Positions 22,304-30,965 of a stretch of 64,000 nt of DNA are shown in pieces. How positions within the stretch are numbered: the stretch's first letter is position 1; each line of letters opens with the position of its first letter. The notes beneath the pieces were generated by a model, which did no database searches, was not told the DNA's origin, and was given only the letters and a program-made list of their open reading frames with translations. Position numbers and translations under genes: made by a program. Source of the stretch: Mucinivorans hirudinis (GTDB lineage: Bacteria; Bacteroidota; Bacteroidia; Bacteroidales; Rikenellaceae); the NCBI GenBank assembly GCA_000723505.1, contig HG934468.1, positions 1,644,798 through 1,708,797 on the forward strand, written 5' to 3'.

Positions 22304-24070
22304 CTAATGCCCGGAATTTTGTTCTTTCTTGTAGTAGTGAGTATGGAGCAGTTGGTGTGCCTTGTGGCTGAGGGGGGCTCCGAGAAACTCCTTGTATAAC
22401 TCTATAATATATGGATTTAGGTGAGATTTGCGCAGTGGCTTTTCCGCGTCGGCACGGTAGAGGGCTTCGGCACGGCGGCGGATTGTCTCCTCCTTGCCGT
22501 GATGCAGAGGCTGACCGCCGCCGCCCACACAACCATTGGGACACGCCATAATCTCAATGGCGTGCAGCTCCAACTCGCCCGAACGCACTTTATCCAGCAG
22601 CAAGCGCGCATTACCCAGACCGCTCGCAATACCTATGTTTAATTTAAGTCCGTCGAAATCAACAGTTGCTGTGCGGATACCGCCAAAACCACGCAACTCC
22701 ATAAAGTTCACATCTACAAGCTCTTTACCTGTGTAGAGTTCATAAGCCGTACGTGACGCTGCCTCGATTACGCCACCCGTCGTGCCAAAGATAACCCCCG
22801 CGCCGGTGGAGTAGCCCAACGGATTGTCGAACTCCTCATCGTCCAACTCGCCGAAATTTATATTCGCCTCCTTTATCAAGTGCGCCAATTCTCGCGTGGA
22901 AATCGAAAAGTCTACGTCAGGGTTGCCATTTGTGGAAAACTCTTTGCGCTGACACTCGTATTTTTTTGCCAAACAGGGCATTACAGACACCACAACCATA
23001 TCCTCGCGCTCCACACCGATTTTGTCGGCAAAGTAGGTTTTGGCAATCGCGCCGAACATCTGCTGCGGAGAGCGAGCCGTGCTCGGAACATCCAACATAT
23101 CAGGATAGTATGTCTCAAAGAAATTGACCCACGCCGGGCAACAACTTGTCAAAATCGGTAAGCGCACCGACTTATCGCCCGCCAAGTGCCCCTTGATTCT
23201 GCCCAGAAGTTCCATCCCCTCCTCCATAATGGTGAGGTCGGCAGCAAAATCGGTATCAAATATATAGCTGAAGCCGAGACGTCGCAGAGCAGCAACAATC
23301 TTGCCCGTCACCAGCGTTCCGGGCTCGTAGCCAAACTCCTCACCCAAGGCGGCACGAACAGCGGGTGCAATCTGCACCACAACAGTCTTCGACGAGTCTG
23401 CCAGTCGACGGATAACCTTGGTGGTTTCGTCTATCTCCGTGAGTGCTCCTGTGGGGCAAACCGCCACACACTGACCGCAATAAGTGCAAGTTGAATCCTC
23501 TAAATTTTGCTCAAAAGCGGGTGTTACCGCAACACCGAACCCTCGTCCCGAGGCGTGAAGCGCACCCACCGTCTGCACCGAATTGCACATCGTCTCGCAA
23601 CGGCGACACACAATGCACTTATCCATATCGCGGATAATAGAGGGCGAAGTATCCTTTCGGAAAGAGGTCATCAGCGCAAATTCCTGCCCCGGAATTTGGC
23701 GAATACCCAACTTTATAGCACTATTTTGCAAATCGCACATCCCCGATTTGGCACACGAGAGGCAATCCTTGGGGTGGTCGCTCAAGATCATCTGCATCAC
23801 GGTCTTGCGGGCGTTTAGCACTCGTATTGAGTTGGTGTGCACCACCATACCCTCCCCGCAAGCAGTCGCACAGGCTGGAGCAAGATTACGCCGTCCCTCG
23901 ACCTCCACCACACATATGCGGCATCCCGCAGGGCGATTCTCCACACCCAAGTGGGGCAGATTCAGGTAACAGAGTGTCGGAATCGAAATACCCAACTCAC
24001 GCGCTGCATCCAAAAGTGTTGTACCCTCTTCCACCTCAATTACATTGCGGTCTATATTGAGCTGTATCAT
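22304..24070 (-). CDS. [FeFe]-hydrogenase, HydA-type with extended N-terminal iron-sulfur domains
   Basis: This 588-residue enzyme interconverts protons and H2. Domains in order: a [2Fe-2S] ferredoxin (Cys34, 50, 53, 67); a His/Cys-ligated [4Fe-4S] site (His99, Cys103, 106, 112); a two-[4Fe-4S] ferredoxin (Cys152, 155, 158, 162 and 195, 198, 201, 205); then the H-cluster domain. All three H-cluster signatures are present: TSCCPAW (308-314), MPCLAKKYE (364-372) and MACPNGCVGGGGQ (508-520). A C-terminal small-subunit-like tail follows. The layout is that of the HydA subunit of NAD(H)-linked or bifurcating hydrogenases. However, no NuoE- or NuoF-like partner and no HydE, HydF or HydG maturase gene occurs in the window. 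It has its own promoter. The complex it joins cannot be told from here. Confidence 0.93.
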   Translation of the reverse strand: MIQLNIDRNVIEVEEGTTLLDAARELGISIPTLCYLNLPHLGVENRPAGCRICVVEVEGRRNLAPACATACGEGMVVHTNSIRVLNARKTVMQMILSDHPKDCLSCAKSGMCDLQNSAIKLGIRQIPGQEFALMTSFRKDTSPSIIRDMDKCIVCRRCETMCNSVQTVGALHASGRGFGVAVTPAFEQNLEDSTCTYCGQCVAVCPTGALTEIDETTKVIRRLADSSKTVVVQIAPAVRAALGEEFGYEPGTLVTGKIVAALRRLGFSYIFDTDFAADLTIMEEGMELLGRIKGHLAGDKSVRLPILTSCCPAWVNFFETYYPDMLDVPSTARSPQQMFGAIAKTYFADKIGVEREDMVVVSVMPCLAKKYECQRKEFSTNGNPDVDFSISTRELAHLIKEANINFGELDDEEFDNPLGYSTGAGVIFGTTGGVIEAASRTAYELYTGKELVDVNFMELRGFGGIRTATVDFDGLKLNIGIASGLGNARLLLDKVRSGELELHAIEIMACPNGCVGGGGQPLHHGKEETIRRRAEALYRADAEKPLRKSHLNPYIIELYKEFLGAPLSHKAHQLLHTHYYKKEQNSGH

Positions 24071-24129
24071 AGTTGTTTATGACTTTTCACCGTTCAATTA
24101 ACACAAAATCTCTAAGTAGCTATTGTTAA

Positions 24130-24161
24130 CAAATGTAAAAAATCTTTTTGAGAATTGCAAC
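24130..24161 (-). promoter_or_regulatory. Hydrogenase gene promoter
   Basis: On the minus strand GTTG (24161-24158) precedes TACATTTG (24137-24130) by 20 nt. The -7 box is exact and the -33 box matches three of four bases. It lies 59 bp before the hydrogenase start. Confidence 0.6.
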
Positions 24162-24255
24162 TATTTTCAAGAAGTTGTTTAAGTTTCATTTTGGGATTTA
24201 GCGCAATCACTTTATTATCGACCCGCGCTTGTGGCGGGCTCTTACCAAAGACATC

Positions 24256-24294
24256 AACTCGGCACTATCCAAATTGTTTAATGCCGAGTTAATA
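24256..24294 (+). repeat. 29-bp dispersed element, copy 2, within a hairpin
   Basis: The element spans 24266-24294 and differs from copy 1 at two positions. Here it takes part in a perfect 9-bp inverted repeat, AACTCGGCA (24256-24264) with TGCCGAGTT (24282-24290), 17-nt loop. It ends 9 bp past the rlmB stop. Confidence 0.6.
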
Positions 24295-24303
24295 ATTATC
24301 CTC

Positions 24304-25050
24304 CTATTCCATTGCCATAAATCTCTGCCGTAGAGCCTCATAGAGCATCACTGAGGCGGCGGCGGATACATTGAGCGACTCGATTTTACCCAGTAGCGGA
24401 ATGGCAATCTGCTCATCGCACATTTTGAGAATATCGCCGGCGATACCCTTGTCCTCCGACCCCATTATTATCACCGTAGGGCGCGTAAAATCACACTCAA
24501 ATAGAATTTTGTTTGACTTTTCAGTAGCCGCAACAAGTTGCACTCCACTTGTTTGCAACGATTTCAGCGCATTGCGCAACGACCCCACACGGCACACGGG
24601 AATCACATTGAGCGCCCCTGCCGACGAGCGAATGGCTTCGCCATTGACCGGAGCCGAGTTCTTTGCCGACATAATGACGGCATCCGCCCCGGCGCACTCC
24701 GCCGAACGCGCAATAGCCCCAAAATTGCGCACATCAGTCACGCTGTCCATTGCCACAATCAGTGGTGGTGTTTCGGTTGATGCAATACGTTCAAGCAGGT
24801 CGCTAAATTCGAGGTAGTCAATCTCTTGCATTAGAGCTACAACTCCTTGGTGGTTGCCTCGTTTGGTGAGTCTATCCAGTTTTTCGGCTGGCACGTCCTG
24901 CACAATGATACTCGTTCCACGCACCTTGTCGCGTATTTTCTCCAGCGCCTCACTCGTGCGAGAATCTTTCTTTATAAAAATCTTTTCGATTTTCTTGGCG
25001 GTCTCAATCGCCTCAATCACAGGGTGAATACCCCAAATGGTGTTTTCCAT
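24304..25050 (-). CDS. rlmB: 23S rRNA (guanosine-2'-O-)-methyltransferase RlmB / TrmH family
   Basis: This 248-residue SpoU/TrmH methyltransferase is expected to methylate the ribose of a 23S rRNA guanosine. The N-terminal 75 residues are the substrate-binding domain, starting WGIHPVIEAIE. The SPOUT catalytic domain shows the three family motifs. They are AMDSVTDVRNFGAIARSAEC (about 105-125), VIIMGSEDKGI (about 190) and IPLLGKIESLNVSAAASVML (about 215-235). It starts one base after the stop of the upstream acetylesterase, so the two probably share a transcript. Exact target site is inferred from the family name. Confidence 0.92.
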   Translation of the reverse strand: MENTIWGIHPVIEAIETAKKIEKIFIKKDSRTSEALEKIRDKVRGTSIIVQDVPAEKLDRLTKRGNHQGVVALMQEIDYLEFSDLLERIASTETPPLIVAMDSVTDVRNFGAIARSAECAGADAVIMSAKNSAPVNGEAIRSSAGALNVIPVCRVGSLRNALKSLQTSGVQLVAATEKSNKILFECDFTRPTVIIMGSEDKGIAGDILKMCDEQIAIPLLGKIESLNVSAAASVMLYEALRQRFMAME

Positions 25051-25051
25051 A

Positions 25052-26428
25052 TTATTTACTTCTAAATGGGGCTACCGGCAACCCTGCTTCTGTTTTTAGA
25101 TTACCGCAAGTGGTGTCGTCGAAGCAGTAGCGAACCTGTGTCGGTTTTTCGATGCCCTTTGCCCACACTTCAATTTGGTTACCAACGATTTTTGCATCTG
25201 CCGGAACAAACACGCCATCAGCACCTGCAATTACGAATCCCTCTATTTTAGAACCAGTACAGATAAGCCTCGCGGTTGGGTTATTAAAGGTTATTAACGC
25301 CCTGTCGCTCCTCACGGTCATAGACCTGAAGGTGGGGCTCTTATAATCTTTAACGTCTTTGCCATAGACCTCAGCCAATGCAAATTTCGAGAGGCGTGCG
25401 CCAACATCTTGTTTGTTTATCGGGTGAATGTTTCTCACATCGTCCACCAAGTCCGATACAACTACCATACCTGTATTGGCAAGTTCGTCAGCCGTTTTTT
25501 GCTGAGCCTCTCGCAGTTCGGCGGCATATGTGTCCTTGTTTTGCGCGTAGTTGAATGGTGCAATTTGCACGAAATAGAATGGGAGTTTTGCATTGCCGAA
25601 TAGTTTACGCCACGAACCAATGAGCACCTTCATCAAGTTGTCGTAGTGGGCAGCCCACACGCGGTTCGACTCGCCCTGATACCAAATTACTCCAGCCAGC
25701 GTAAATGGCACAAGAGGGTGAATCATCTGATTGTATGCTTTAGCCGGCTTGTTCGGTCTCCAATTATTGGTTTCAGTAACAGCGTTTTTCAACATATCGG
25801 GCGTGAAAAACTCCTCTGGTATCCATACCTCGGCAGGTGTTCCGCCCCACGCAGAGGAGATTATGCCAATGGGCACATTCAACTCCTTATACAGAGAACG
25901 AGCAAAGAAGAAGCCCACTGCCGAGGTGGCACGCATACTCTCGGGTGTGCAACTCTCCCACTTTACGTCCACAAGGTTTTGTGGAGTATTTGAGGCTCTT
26001 AACGGAACTCTACATATGCGTATGTAGGGATATGTTGCAGCGGCAGCCTCTTGCTCTCCGTTAAGTATTCCTCTGTTTACGTTCCACTCCATATTACTTT
26101 GTCCGCTGCATAACCAAACTTCGCCCAACATTACATTGCTAATCTTCAGGTCATTGCAGCGAATGGTATGTGCCGCAAGGTCTGCCTTTGGAGTTTTGAG
26201 CACGGCGCGCCACTCGCCCATATTGTCGGATATGGTACGGATTGTATCTTTCGTGTTCCACGAGGCAATGATGGTGACCTGCTGCATAGGCGCACTAGTG
26301 CCCCAAATGGGCACTTGTGCATTTTGCTGGAGAACCATATTGTCTGTATAAACCGAGCATAGTTTTGTTTGAGCTGCGCATAGAGTTGCACACAAGAGCG
26401 CGAGAAGGGATAGGGTTAGTTTTTTCAT
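25052..26428 (-). CDS. Secreted sialate O-acetylesterase
   Basis: This 458-residue protein removes O-acetyl groups from sialic acids, judging by its family. I chose the ATG at 26428 because it begins a standard signal peptide, MKKLTLSLLALLCATLCAAQ; the frame extends 8 codons further without helping it. An N-terminal beta domain contains YTDNMVLQQN. The SASA/SGNH esterase core has the nucleophile motif CSGQSNMEW (Ser109 region). Downstream it has SAWGGTPAEVW, VIWYQGESN and FYFVQIAPF. A periplasmic or extracellular site suggests use of host mucin sialic acids, but no sialidase or nan gene is nearby. rlmB follows one base after its stop. Confidence 0.88.
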   Translation of the reverse strand: MKKLTLSLLALLCATLCAAQTKLCSVYTDNMVLQQNAQVPIWGTSAPMQQVTIIASWNTKDTIRTISDNMGEWRAVLKTPKADLAAHTIRCNDLKISNVMLGEVWLCSGQSNMEWNVNRGILNGEQEAAAATYPYIRICRVPLRASNTPQNLVDVKWESCTPESMRATSAVGFFFARSLYKELNVPIGIISSAWGGTPAEVWIPEEFFTPDMLKNAVTETNNWRPNKPAKAYNQMIHPLVPFTLAGVIWYQGESNRVWAAHYDNLMKVLIGSWRKLFGNAKLPFYFVQIAPFNYAQNKDTYAAELREAQQKTADELANTGMVVVSDLVDDVRNIHPINKQDVGARLSKFALAEVYGKDVKDYKSPTFRSMTVRSDRALITFNNPTARLICTGSKIEGFVIAGADGVFVPADAKIVGNQIEVWAKGIEKPTQVRYCFDDTTCGNLKTEAGLPVAPFRSK

Positions 26429-26470
26429 TTTGCCTCTGTTTTTTTGCCTCACAAATTTACACTAATTTTC

Positions 26471-26503
26471 GGGATTATCGTGCTCGGCGAGCAAAATAAT
26501 CCC
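26471..26503. repeat. Interrupted hairpin upstream of the acetylesterase gene
   Basis: GGGATTAT (26471-26478) pairs with ATAATCCC (26496-26503), and inside it TGCTCG pairs with CGAGCA around one G. No T tract follows on either strand. It could be the end of the DUF3467 transcript or a leader structure for the acetylesterase. The rest of the 26429-26697 gap shows nothing else beyond the short repeat noted separately. Confidence 0.45.
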
Positions 26504-26697
26504 ACACAGTAGTGACGAGGCTTGAAGCTGACCTTATCTCGCTTTCAGGTAGGTGACATATCAACCCTACCCCCAAATACGTTCCCACATATGGGTGTCG
26601 AGTTGATAATTGAAGTGGATTCTAAAAATTAGCCGTTATCCATTCTGGAATTTTCATAAGTCCACTGAAACAGGTAAAAATGTGTGCATCATTCTAC

Positions 26698-27003
26698 TTA
26701 GCTCTCCATTCCGGAGCCGCCGAAGCCTTTGATGAGTGGGGCAGCATCGGGCGTACGAATCTCGATTTTGCCGAGAATTGCCTCGTAGCGTGCAATGTTC
26801 TCTTGCAGGGATAGCGAGAGGCGCTTGGCGTGCTCGGGCGTTAGTATAATGCGGCTTTTGACTTGAGCCTTGGGCATTCCGGGCATCATACGAACAAAGT
26901 CCAGAACAAATTCGGAGGTCGAATGCGAAATTATCGCCAAATTTGAGTAAACTCCCTCGGCGACCTCTGAGTTGAGTTCGACATCTATTTCAGTTGTATT
27001 CAT
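26698..27003 (-). CDS. DUF3467-family protein
   Basis: This 101-residue cytosolic protein matches the DUF3467 pattern I recall: YSNLAIISHSTSEFVLDF, then GMPKAQVKSRIILTPEHAK and a NIARYEAILGKI segment. The family is common and short in Bacteroidota and has no established function. There is no signal peptide or membrane segment. It stands 98 bp downstream of hpt and about 270 bp upstream of the acetylesterase, so it may be the last gene of its own unit. The gap after its stop holds a hairpin (26471-26503). Confidence 0.85.
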   Translation of the reverse strand: MNTTEIDVELNSEVAEGVYSNLAIISHSTSEFVLDFVRMMPGMPKAQVKSRIILTPEHAKRLSLSLQENIARYEAILGKIEIRTPDAAPLIKGFGGSGMES

Positions 27004-27101
27004 AGCTTTATCAATTTATTGTGTGCAGTGATATAATAGCAGTAAAAGTTGGCTTGGCAAGACAGAGTTTCAACCCCGCTCCCGCCGCATTGCCACCCGT
27101 T

Positions 27102-27635
27102 TTACTCAACTGTCCTCCATATTCCTTTCAAATTTCGTCCCAATTGATGGTAGTCTAATCCGCTACCAACCACAAATATATTTTCGCTTTCGAGTGCTAC
27201 ATAGTGTACGGGCAGCGTCTCAATGTATGCCTGCTCCTTGAAGAGCATCGTAGCCATTATCACCTGCTCCGCTCCTCTCATTTTCAGGTAGTCGTGCAGA
27301 GCCCTGTAAGTGGCGCCCGTATCCACAATATCCTCAACGATAACCACATCCCTCCCCGCCGGGTCGATTGTGGGGTTGAGTTCAAAGTTCACACTTCCCG
27401 TGCTGCTCGTGCCGTGATAGGACGAGCACTTTACGAAGGCAATTTCCGTGGTAAAATCCAACTCGCGCACCAAGTCCGCCCCGAAAATCGCGGCTCCACC
27501 CAATGTCACTAATACCAACGGTTTTTGCTCACAATTATTATAGCGGGCGCTAATGAGCTCCGCCACTCGCCGTGTCTGTCTGCCCACCTCTTCTTGGGAG
27601 ATGTAGGGCTCAAATATCAAATCGTAAATCTTCAT
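27102..27635 (-). CDS. hpt: Hypoxanthine phosphoribosyltransferase
   Basis: This 177-residue enzyme salvages hypoxanthine (and probably guanine) to the nucleotide using PRPP. I chose the ATG at 27635 (MKIYDLIFEPYIS) because homologues begin this way; the frame runs 22 codons further up. The PRPP-binding motif is VVIVEDIVDTGAT (about 98-110), preceded by the TLGGAAIFGADL segment. The flexible loop KCSSYHG and the C-terminal VVGSGLDYHQLGRNL segment are also typical. It is flanked by holB upstream and DUF3467 downstream on the same strand with gaps of about 100 bp. Confidence 0.93.
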   Translation of the reverse strand: MKIYDLIFEPYISQEEVGRQTRRVAELISARYNNCEQKPLVLVTLGGAAIFGADLVRELDFTTEIAFVKCSSYHGTSSTGSVNFELNPTIDPAGRDVVIVEDIVDTGATYRALHDYLKMRGAEQVIMATMLFKEQAYIETLPVHYVALESENIFVVGSGLDYHQLGRNLKGIWRTVE

Positions 27636-27743
27636 CAAGTTTCTCTTGCCTATGTTTTTGGCGCAATCAAACAGAAGGTCTGAATTGCCGAATGGCGACA
27701 TAATTTAATCGGGGAAAAAGAATTATTTTACCCCGCGTAATTG

Positions 27744-28889
27744 CTACTTCGCAGCCTTTATTATCTTAGAAATCTTCAGTGCAAAGTCAGAAAATATAAT
27801 TTTGGCATTGCCATTCTGTCGTATATGGCTCAGTAACAACTCAAATTCTCTTATAAAATGTTCAATGGTCAGGTGGTTGGTGTAGGGCGAAAATGCGTTT
27901 ATAAATTTTTCCGTTTGGGGATTTACAAAGGTTATTTCTGCTAGATTGAGCGATGTGAGGTAGCAGTCACGCAGGATTGCAAGCGAATTTTCGCAAAACA
28001 TTTTTTGAGCTTCGCGCCCAATGCCCGCCATTGACTCTGCCCACTCAAACAACTCGCCATACTTCATCGTGTACCCCTTGCGCATCAATGCTGCAAACCG
28101 CTCAAAATCTTCGCTCTGAAATTCATTTCTTGAAAGCTCCAGCGCACGCGAAAGGCTGCCTCCTGCTGCCTGAGCTATGCGGGCACCGTTTTCAATACCT
28201 TCATTATAAAGATATTCAGCTATAAATTTTTGTGGCAATGGTGCAAGGGTCGTAATCTGGGTACGCGAACGAATTGTGGCGATAACCCTATCGGGCTGTT
28301 CACTCACAAAGATAAAAAGCGTGCCGGGAGCAGGCTCTTCGATAAGTTTTAGCAGTGTGTTTGCTGCCGCTTCGTTCATCTTCTCGGGAAGCCACATTAT
28401 CACTATCTTATAGCCCCCTTGAACGCTCTTGAAACTCATCTTGCGCACAATCTCATTCGCCTCCTCCTTGTTGATGTTGCCCTGCTGATTCTCCAGCCCG
28501 ATGTAGTTATACCACTGCTCTTCACTGATATACCCCCCCGTCTTGATTATCAACTCACGCCATAGGTGGACAAATTGGTCGGAGGTTGGTTTGTCGTCCG
28601 AACGTCCTGTCGCCTTTGCCTTCTTTGATTTGTTTACAGGGAAAATAAAATTACAGTCAGGGTGCTCCAAACGATTCATTTTGTAGCAGTTTGCACACTC
28701 TCCGCAGGCATCTCCCTCTGGCGTGCGGTTGGGGCAGAGTAGTGCCTGTGCATAGGCAATCGCCATTGGCAGTGCACCCACACCCTCGTCCGAGACAAAA
28801 AGCTGTGCGTGGCTGACCCTTCCCGCGCGAATTGTTTCGGCTAAAAGACTCTTTATCCGCTCGTTACCTATTACTGCTGAGAATTGCAT
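27744..28889 (-). CDS. holB: DNA polymerase III delta' subunit
   Basis: This 381-residue protein is a clamp-loader subunit. The N-terminal AAA-like fold begins FSAVIGNERIKSLLAETI. The Walker A region is degenerate (SDEGVGALPMAIA), as expected for delta', which does not hydrolyse ATP. A zinc site is formed by the cysteines in LLCPNR and CGECANC (about 52-68). The sensor region reads NTLLKLIEEPAPGTLFIFVSE and the arginine motif TIRSRTQI (about 210-217). The C-terminal third is the collar domain. It follows the aminotransferase gene by 68 bp. Confidence 0.92.
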   Translation of the reverse strand: MQFSAVIGNERIKSLLAETIRAGRVSHAQLFVSDEGVGALPMAIAYAQALLCPNRTPEGDACGECANCYKMNRLEHPDCNFIFPVNKSKKAKATGRSDDKPTSDQFVHLWRELIIKTGGYISEEQWYNYIGLENQQGNINKEEANEIVRKMSFKSVQGGYKIVIMWLPEKMNEAAANTLLKLIEEPAPGTLFIFVSEQPDRVIATIRSRTQITTLAPLPQKFIAEYLYNEGIENGARIAQAAGGSLSRALELSRNEFQSEDFERFAALMRKGYTMKYGELFEWAESMAGIGREAQKMFCENSLAILRDCYLTSLNLAEITFVNPQTEKFINAFSPYTNHLTIEHFIREFELLLSHIRQNGNAKIIFSDFALKISKIIKAAK

Positions 28890-28957
28890 TGGAGCTAAAT
28901 ATTTAATTTGAAATGCGGGATATTTCCGGTGGTGAATCTTTCTCGCCCCCCGTGATG

Positions 28958-30118
28958 TTAGAGAATATCAATAATATCCCCACAACACCGCTCCACCTGC
29001 TCGGCAGTGATTGTCAGCGGCGGCGAAATCCTGAATGCAGTGTCGCAAAAGAGAAACCAATCACTCATATATCCGCGCTCTTTGAGCTGAGCCACTGCGC
29101 GATACATCTTTTCGGCACTTCCCAACTCCACAGCCATCAACAACCCCTCGCCCCGCACCTCGTAATTTTTGAGCAACGCGCGGAACTGCTCACCCCGTGT
29201 GCGTGAATTTGCAACAAGGTCATTTTTAATAATATAACCCATAGCCGCCTTTCCAGCCGCGCAGCATACCGGATGCCCGCCAAAGGTGGTGATATGTCCC
29301 AGAACCGGGTTATGAGTTAGCGACTGCATAATCTCGCGCGAGCTGACAAAAGCCCCCAGCGGCATACCTCCTCCCAGTGCTTTTGCCAAACATAGAATAT
29401 CGGGCACAACACCGCTCAGCTCCATCGCAAACATCGCTCCGCAACGCCCAAAGGCGGTCTGAATTTCGTCTAAAATTAGCAGCGCACCAACCTCGTCGCA
29501 CCTCGTGCGTAGTGCCTGTAAATAACCTTCGTTTGGCAGGCGAACTCCCGCCTCACCCTGAATACACTCGGCAACAACTGCCGCCGTGCGCTCGGTTATC
29601 AGCTCCAAATCCTCCACGCTATTGTATCTAATATGCCTACAATCAGGCAACAAGGGGCGAAATGCGCTCTTAAAGAACTCATCGCCCATAATGCTCATCG
29701 CCCCCTGCGTCGAGCCGTGATACGCTCCCCGCATCGAAACAATCTCGCTCCGTCCCGTCTGCCGTTTCGCCAACTTCATCGCCCCCTCCACAGCCTCTGC
29801 ACCCGAGTTTACGAAATATACAGAGTTTAGATTTTCAGGCAGATACTCCGCAAGTAGTCGTGCATACTCCACCTGTGGGCGCATCACCGTCTCGCCGTAG
29901 ACCATCGTGTGCATATAGTCGGCAGCCTGCCTTTGCACCGCCTCAACCACCTCACCATTGGCGTGCCCCACATTGCTCACCGACACCCCCGATACCAAAT
30001 CGACATAACGCTCCCCCCGGGGCGTATATAGATATATCCCCTCAGCCCGCTCCACCTCAATCATCAGCGGTGCGGGAGATGTTTGTGCGATATGCTCCAA
30101 AAATTGAGTGCGAATCAT
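28958..30118 (-). CDS. Class-III PLP aminotransferase, acetylornithine-aminotransferase-like
   Basis: This 386-residue enzyme belongs to the class-III (omega) aminotransferases. The ATG at 30118 is chosen over one 17 codons upstream because it starts the conserved N-terminal helix. The PLP pocket shows VNSGAEAVEGAMKLAKR (about 95-110), the Asp of LLILDEIQTAFGR, and the Schiff-base Lys in CLAKALGGGMPLGAF (about 245). TTFGGHPVCCAA follows. Acetylornithine is the nearest guess for the substrate, but no arginine genes are nearby, so another amine acceptor is possible. It is 73 bp downstream of yajC. Confidence 0.8.
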   Translation of the reverse strand: MIRTQFLEHIAQTSPAPLMIEVERAEGIYLYTPRGERYVDLVSGVSVSNVGHANGEVVEAVQRQAADYMHTMVYGETVMRPQVEYARLLAEYLPENLNSVYFVNSGAEAVEGAMKLAKRQTGRSEIVSMRGAYHGSTQGAMSIMGDEFFKSAFRPLLPDCRHIRYNSVEDLELITERTAAVVAECIQGEAGVRLPNEGYLQALRTRCDEVGALLILDEIQTAFGRCGAMFAMELSGVVPDILCLAKALGGGMPLGAFVSSREIMQSLTHNPVLGHITTFGGHPVCCAAGKAAMGYIIKNDLVANSRTRGEQFRALLKNYEVRGEGLLMAVELGSAEKMYRAVAQLKERGYMSDWFLFCDTAFRISPPLTITAEQVERCCGDIIDIL

Positions 30119-30191
30119 ATCATTATATGAAATTGAGGGTTCAAACAGTCGATTTATATCACCATTCAACTAACCCTCAATTTCGCCTATA

Positions 30192-30530
30192 CTATTTCTG
30201 TTGTTGTGCTGCTGCCGCCGCATCCGAAGCATCGCGCATAACCATAGTTTTGTCCACGCGAAGTGTTACATTGCTATCGACCTCAATAAGAACTGAAGTC
30301 TCTTTCACCTCTTTAATGACGCCATATATTCCGCCTGCCGTGATAATTTTTGTACCTTTTTCCAGCGTGTTACGGAATTTATTCAACTCCTTTTGACGTT
30401 TCTGTTGTGGGCGAATCATCAGGAAATACATAACCCCGAATATCAGCACCATCATAATAATCATCTGAAAACCACCGCCTGCTGCACTCTCGGCAGACTC
30501 TGCTTGTAATAGAAATGTGTTGATTGTCAT
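30192..30530 (-). CDS. yajC: Preprotein translocase subunit YajC
   Basis: This 112-residue inner-membrane protein accompanies SecDF in the Sec translocon. It has one transmembrane helix (about 20-40, MIIMMVLIFGVMYFLMI), then the basic RPQQKRQKELNKFRNTLEKG and ITAGGIYGVIKEV segments that define the family. It ends in an Ala/Gln-rich tail. It lies 12 bp after the DUF1573 gene and forms with nusB a three-gene set common in Bacteroidota. Confidence 0.95.
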   Translation of the reverse strand: MTINTFLLQAESAESAAGGGFQMIIMMVLIFGVMYFLMIRPQQKRQKELNKFRNTLEKGTKIITAGGIYGVIKEVKETSVLIEVDSNVTLRVDKTMVMRDASDAAAAAQQQK

Positions 30531-30542
30531 TTTCTTACTATT

Positions 30543-30962
30543 TTATTTTATTAATACTTCAGCCTCTATCAAAATCCTCGCCACCCGTTGGCGCGAGTCT
30601 ATAATGTCAATCCCCTTGAGTTGATAACCCGCTCTGCCCCGCGTGTCGAACGAAAAGTTAAACAGCCGCTCCTCGCCCGCCCCTATCGCCTTCTTGTCGT
30701 AATCCACCACCGTACAACCGCACCCCGTTACCACATCCGTAATAACCATCGGTTCACCACTGTTATTGACCACGTAGAACTTTCCCACCAACATCTCTCC
30801 ATCCCTTGCCCGTCCCATTCTCACAGTGTCAAACCGCTCATTATCATCCCTCAGCTCAACTCTCAACGCCCCATCCCTCGCCCGAATCTCTTTCCGATGA
30901 TTCCCGCCGCAAGCCACCATTAGCAGCAAGAAAATGGTGCAATAACTCTTCATACTATCCAT
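30543..30962 (-). CDS. DUF1573-family lipoprotein
   Basis: This 139-residue protein has a lipoprotein signal peptide with lipobox LLMVAC (Cys about 18). It contains one DUF1573 domain, an Ig-like fold with the hallmark VVNNSGEPMVITDVVTGCGCTV. The Cys-Gly-Cys pair at about residue 90 is the conserved feature. The actual start may be the ATG three codons in (30953), which gives a tighter signal peptide. It sits 3 bp after nusB and 12 bp before yajC. The family is widespread in Bacteroidota, with no established function. Confidence 0.88.
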   Translation of the reverse strand: MDSMKSYCTIFLLLMVACGGNHRKEIRARDGALRVELRDDNERFDTVRMGRARDGEMLVGKFYVVNNSGEPMVITDVVTGCGCTVVDYDKKAIGAGEERLFNFSFDTRGRAGYQLKGIDIIDSRQRVARILIEAEVLIK

Positions 30963-30965
30963 TTT

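Noticed and set aside
22155-22544. 129-codon minus-strand frame overlapping the hydrogenase 3' end
   Set aside because: It overlaps the hydrogenase in another frame, and its last part only covers the short gap before purL.
24178-24250. Terminator from CCCGC/GCGGG near 24233
   Set aside because: The stem is short and the following bases are not a T tract.
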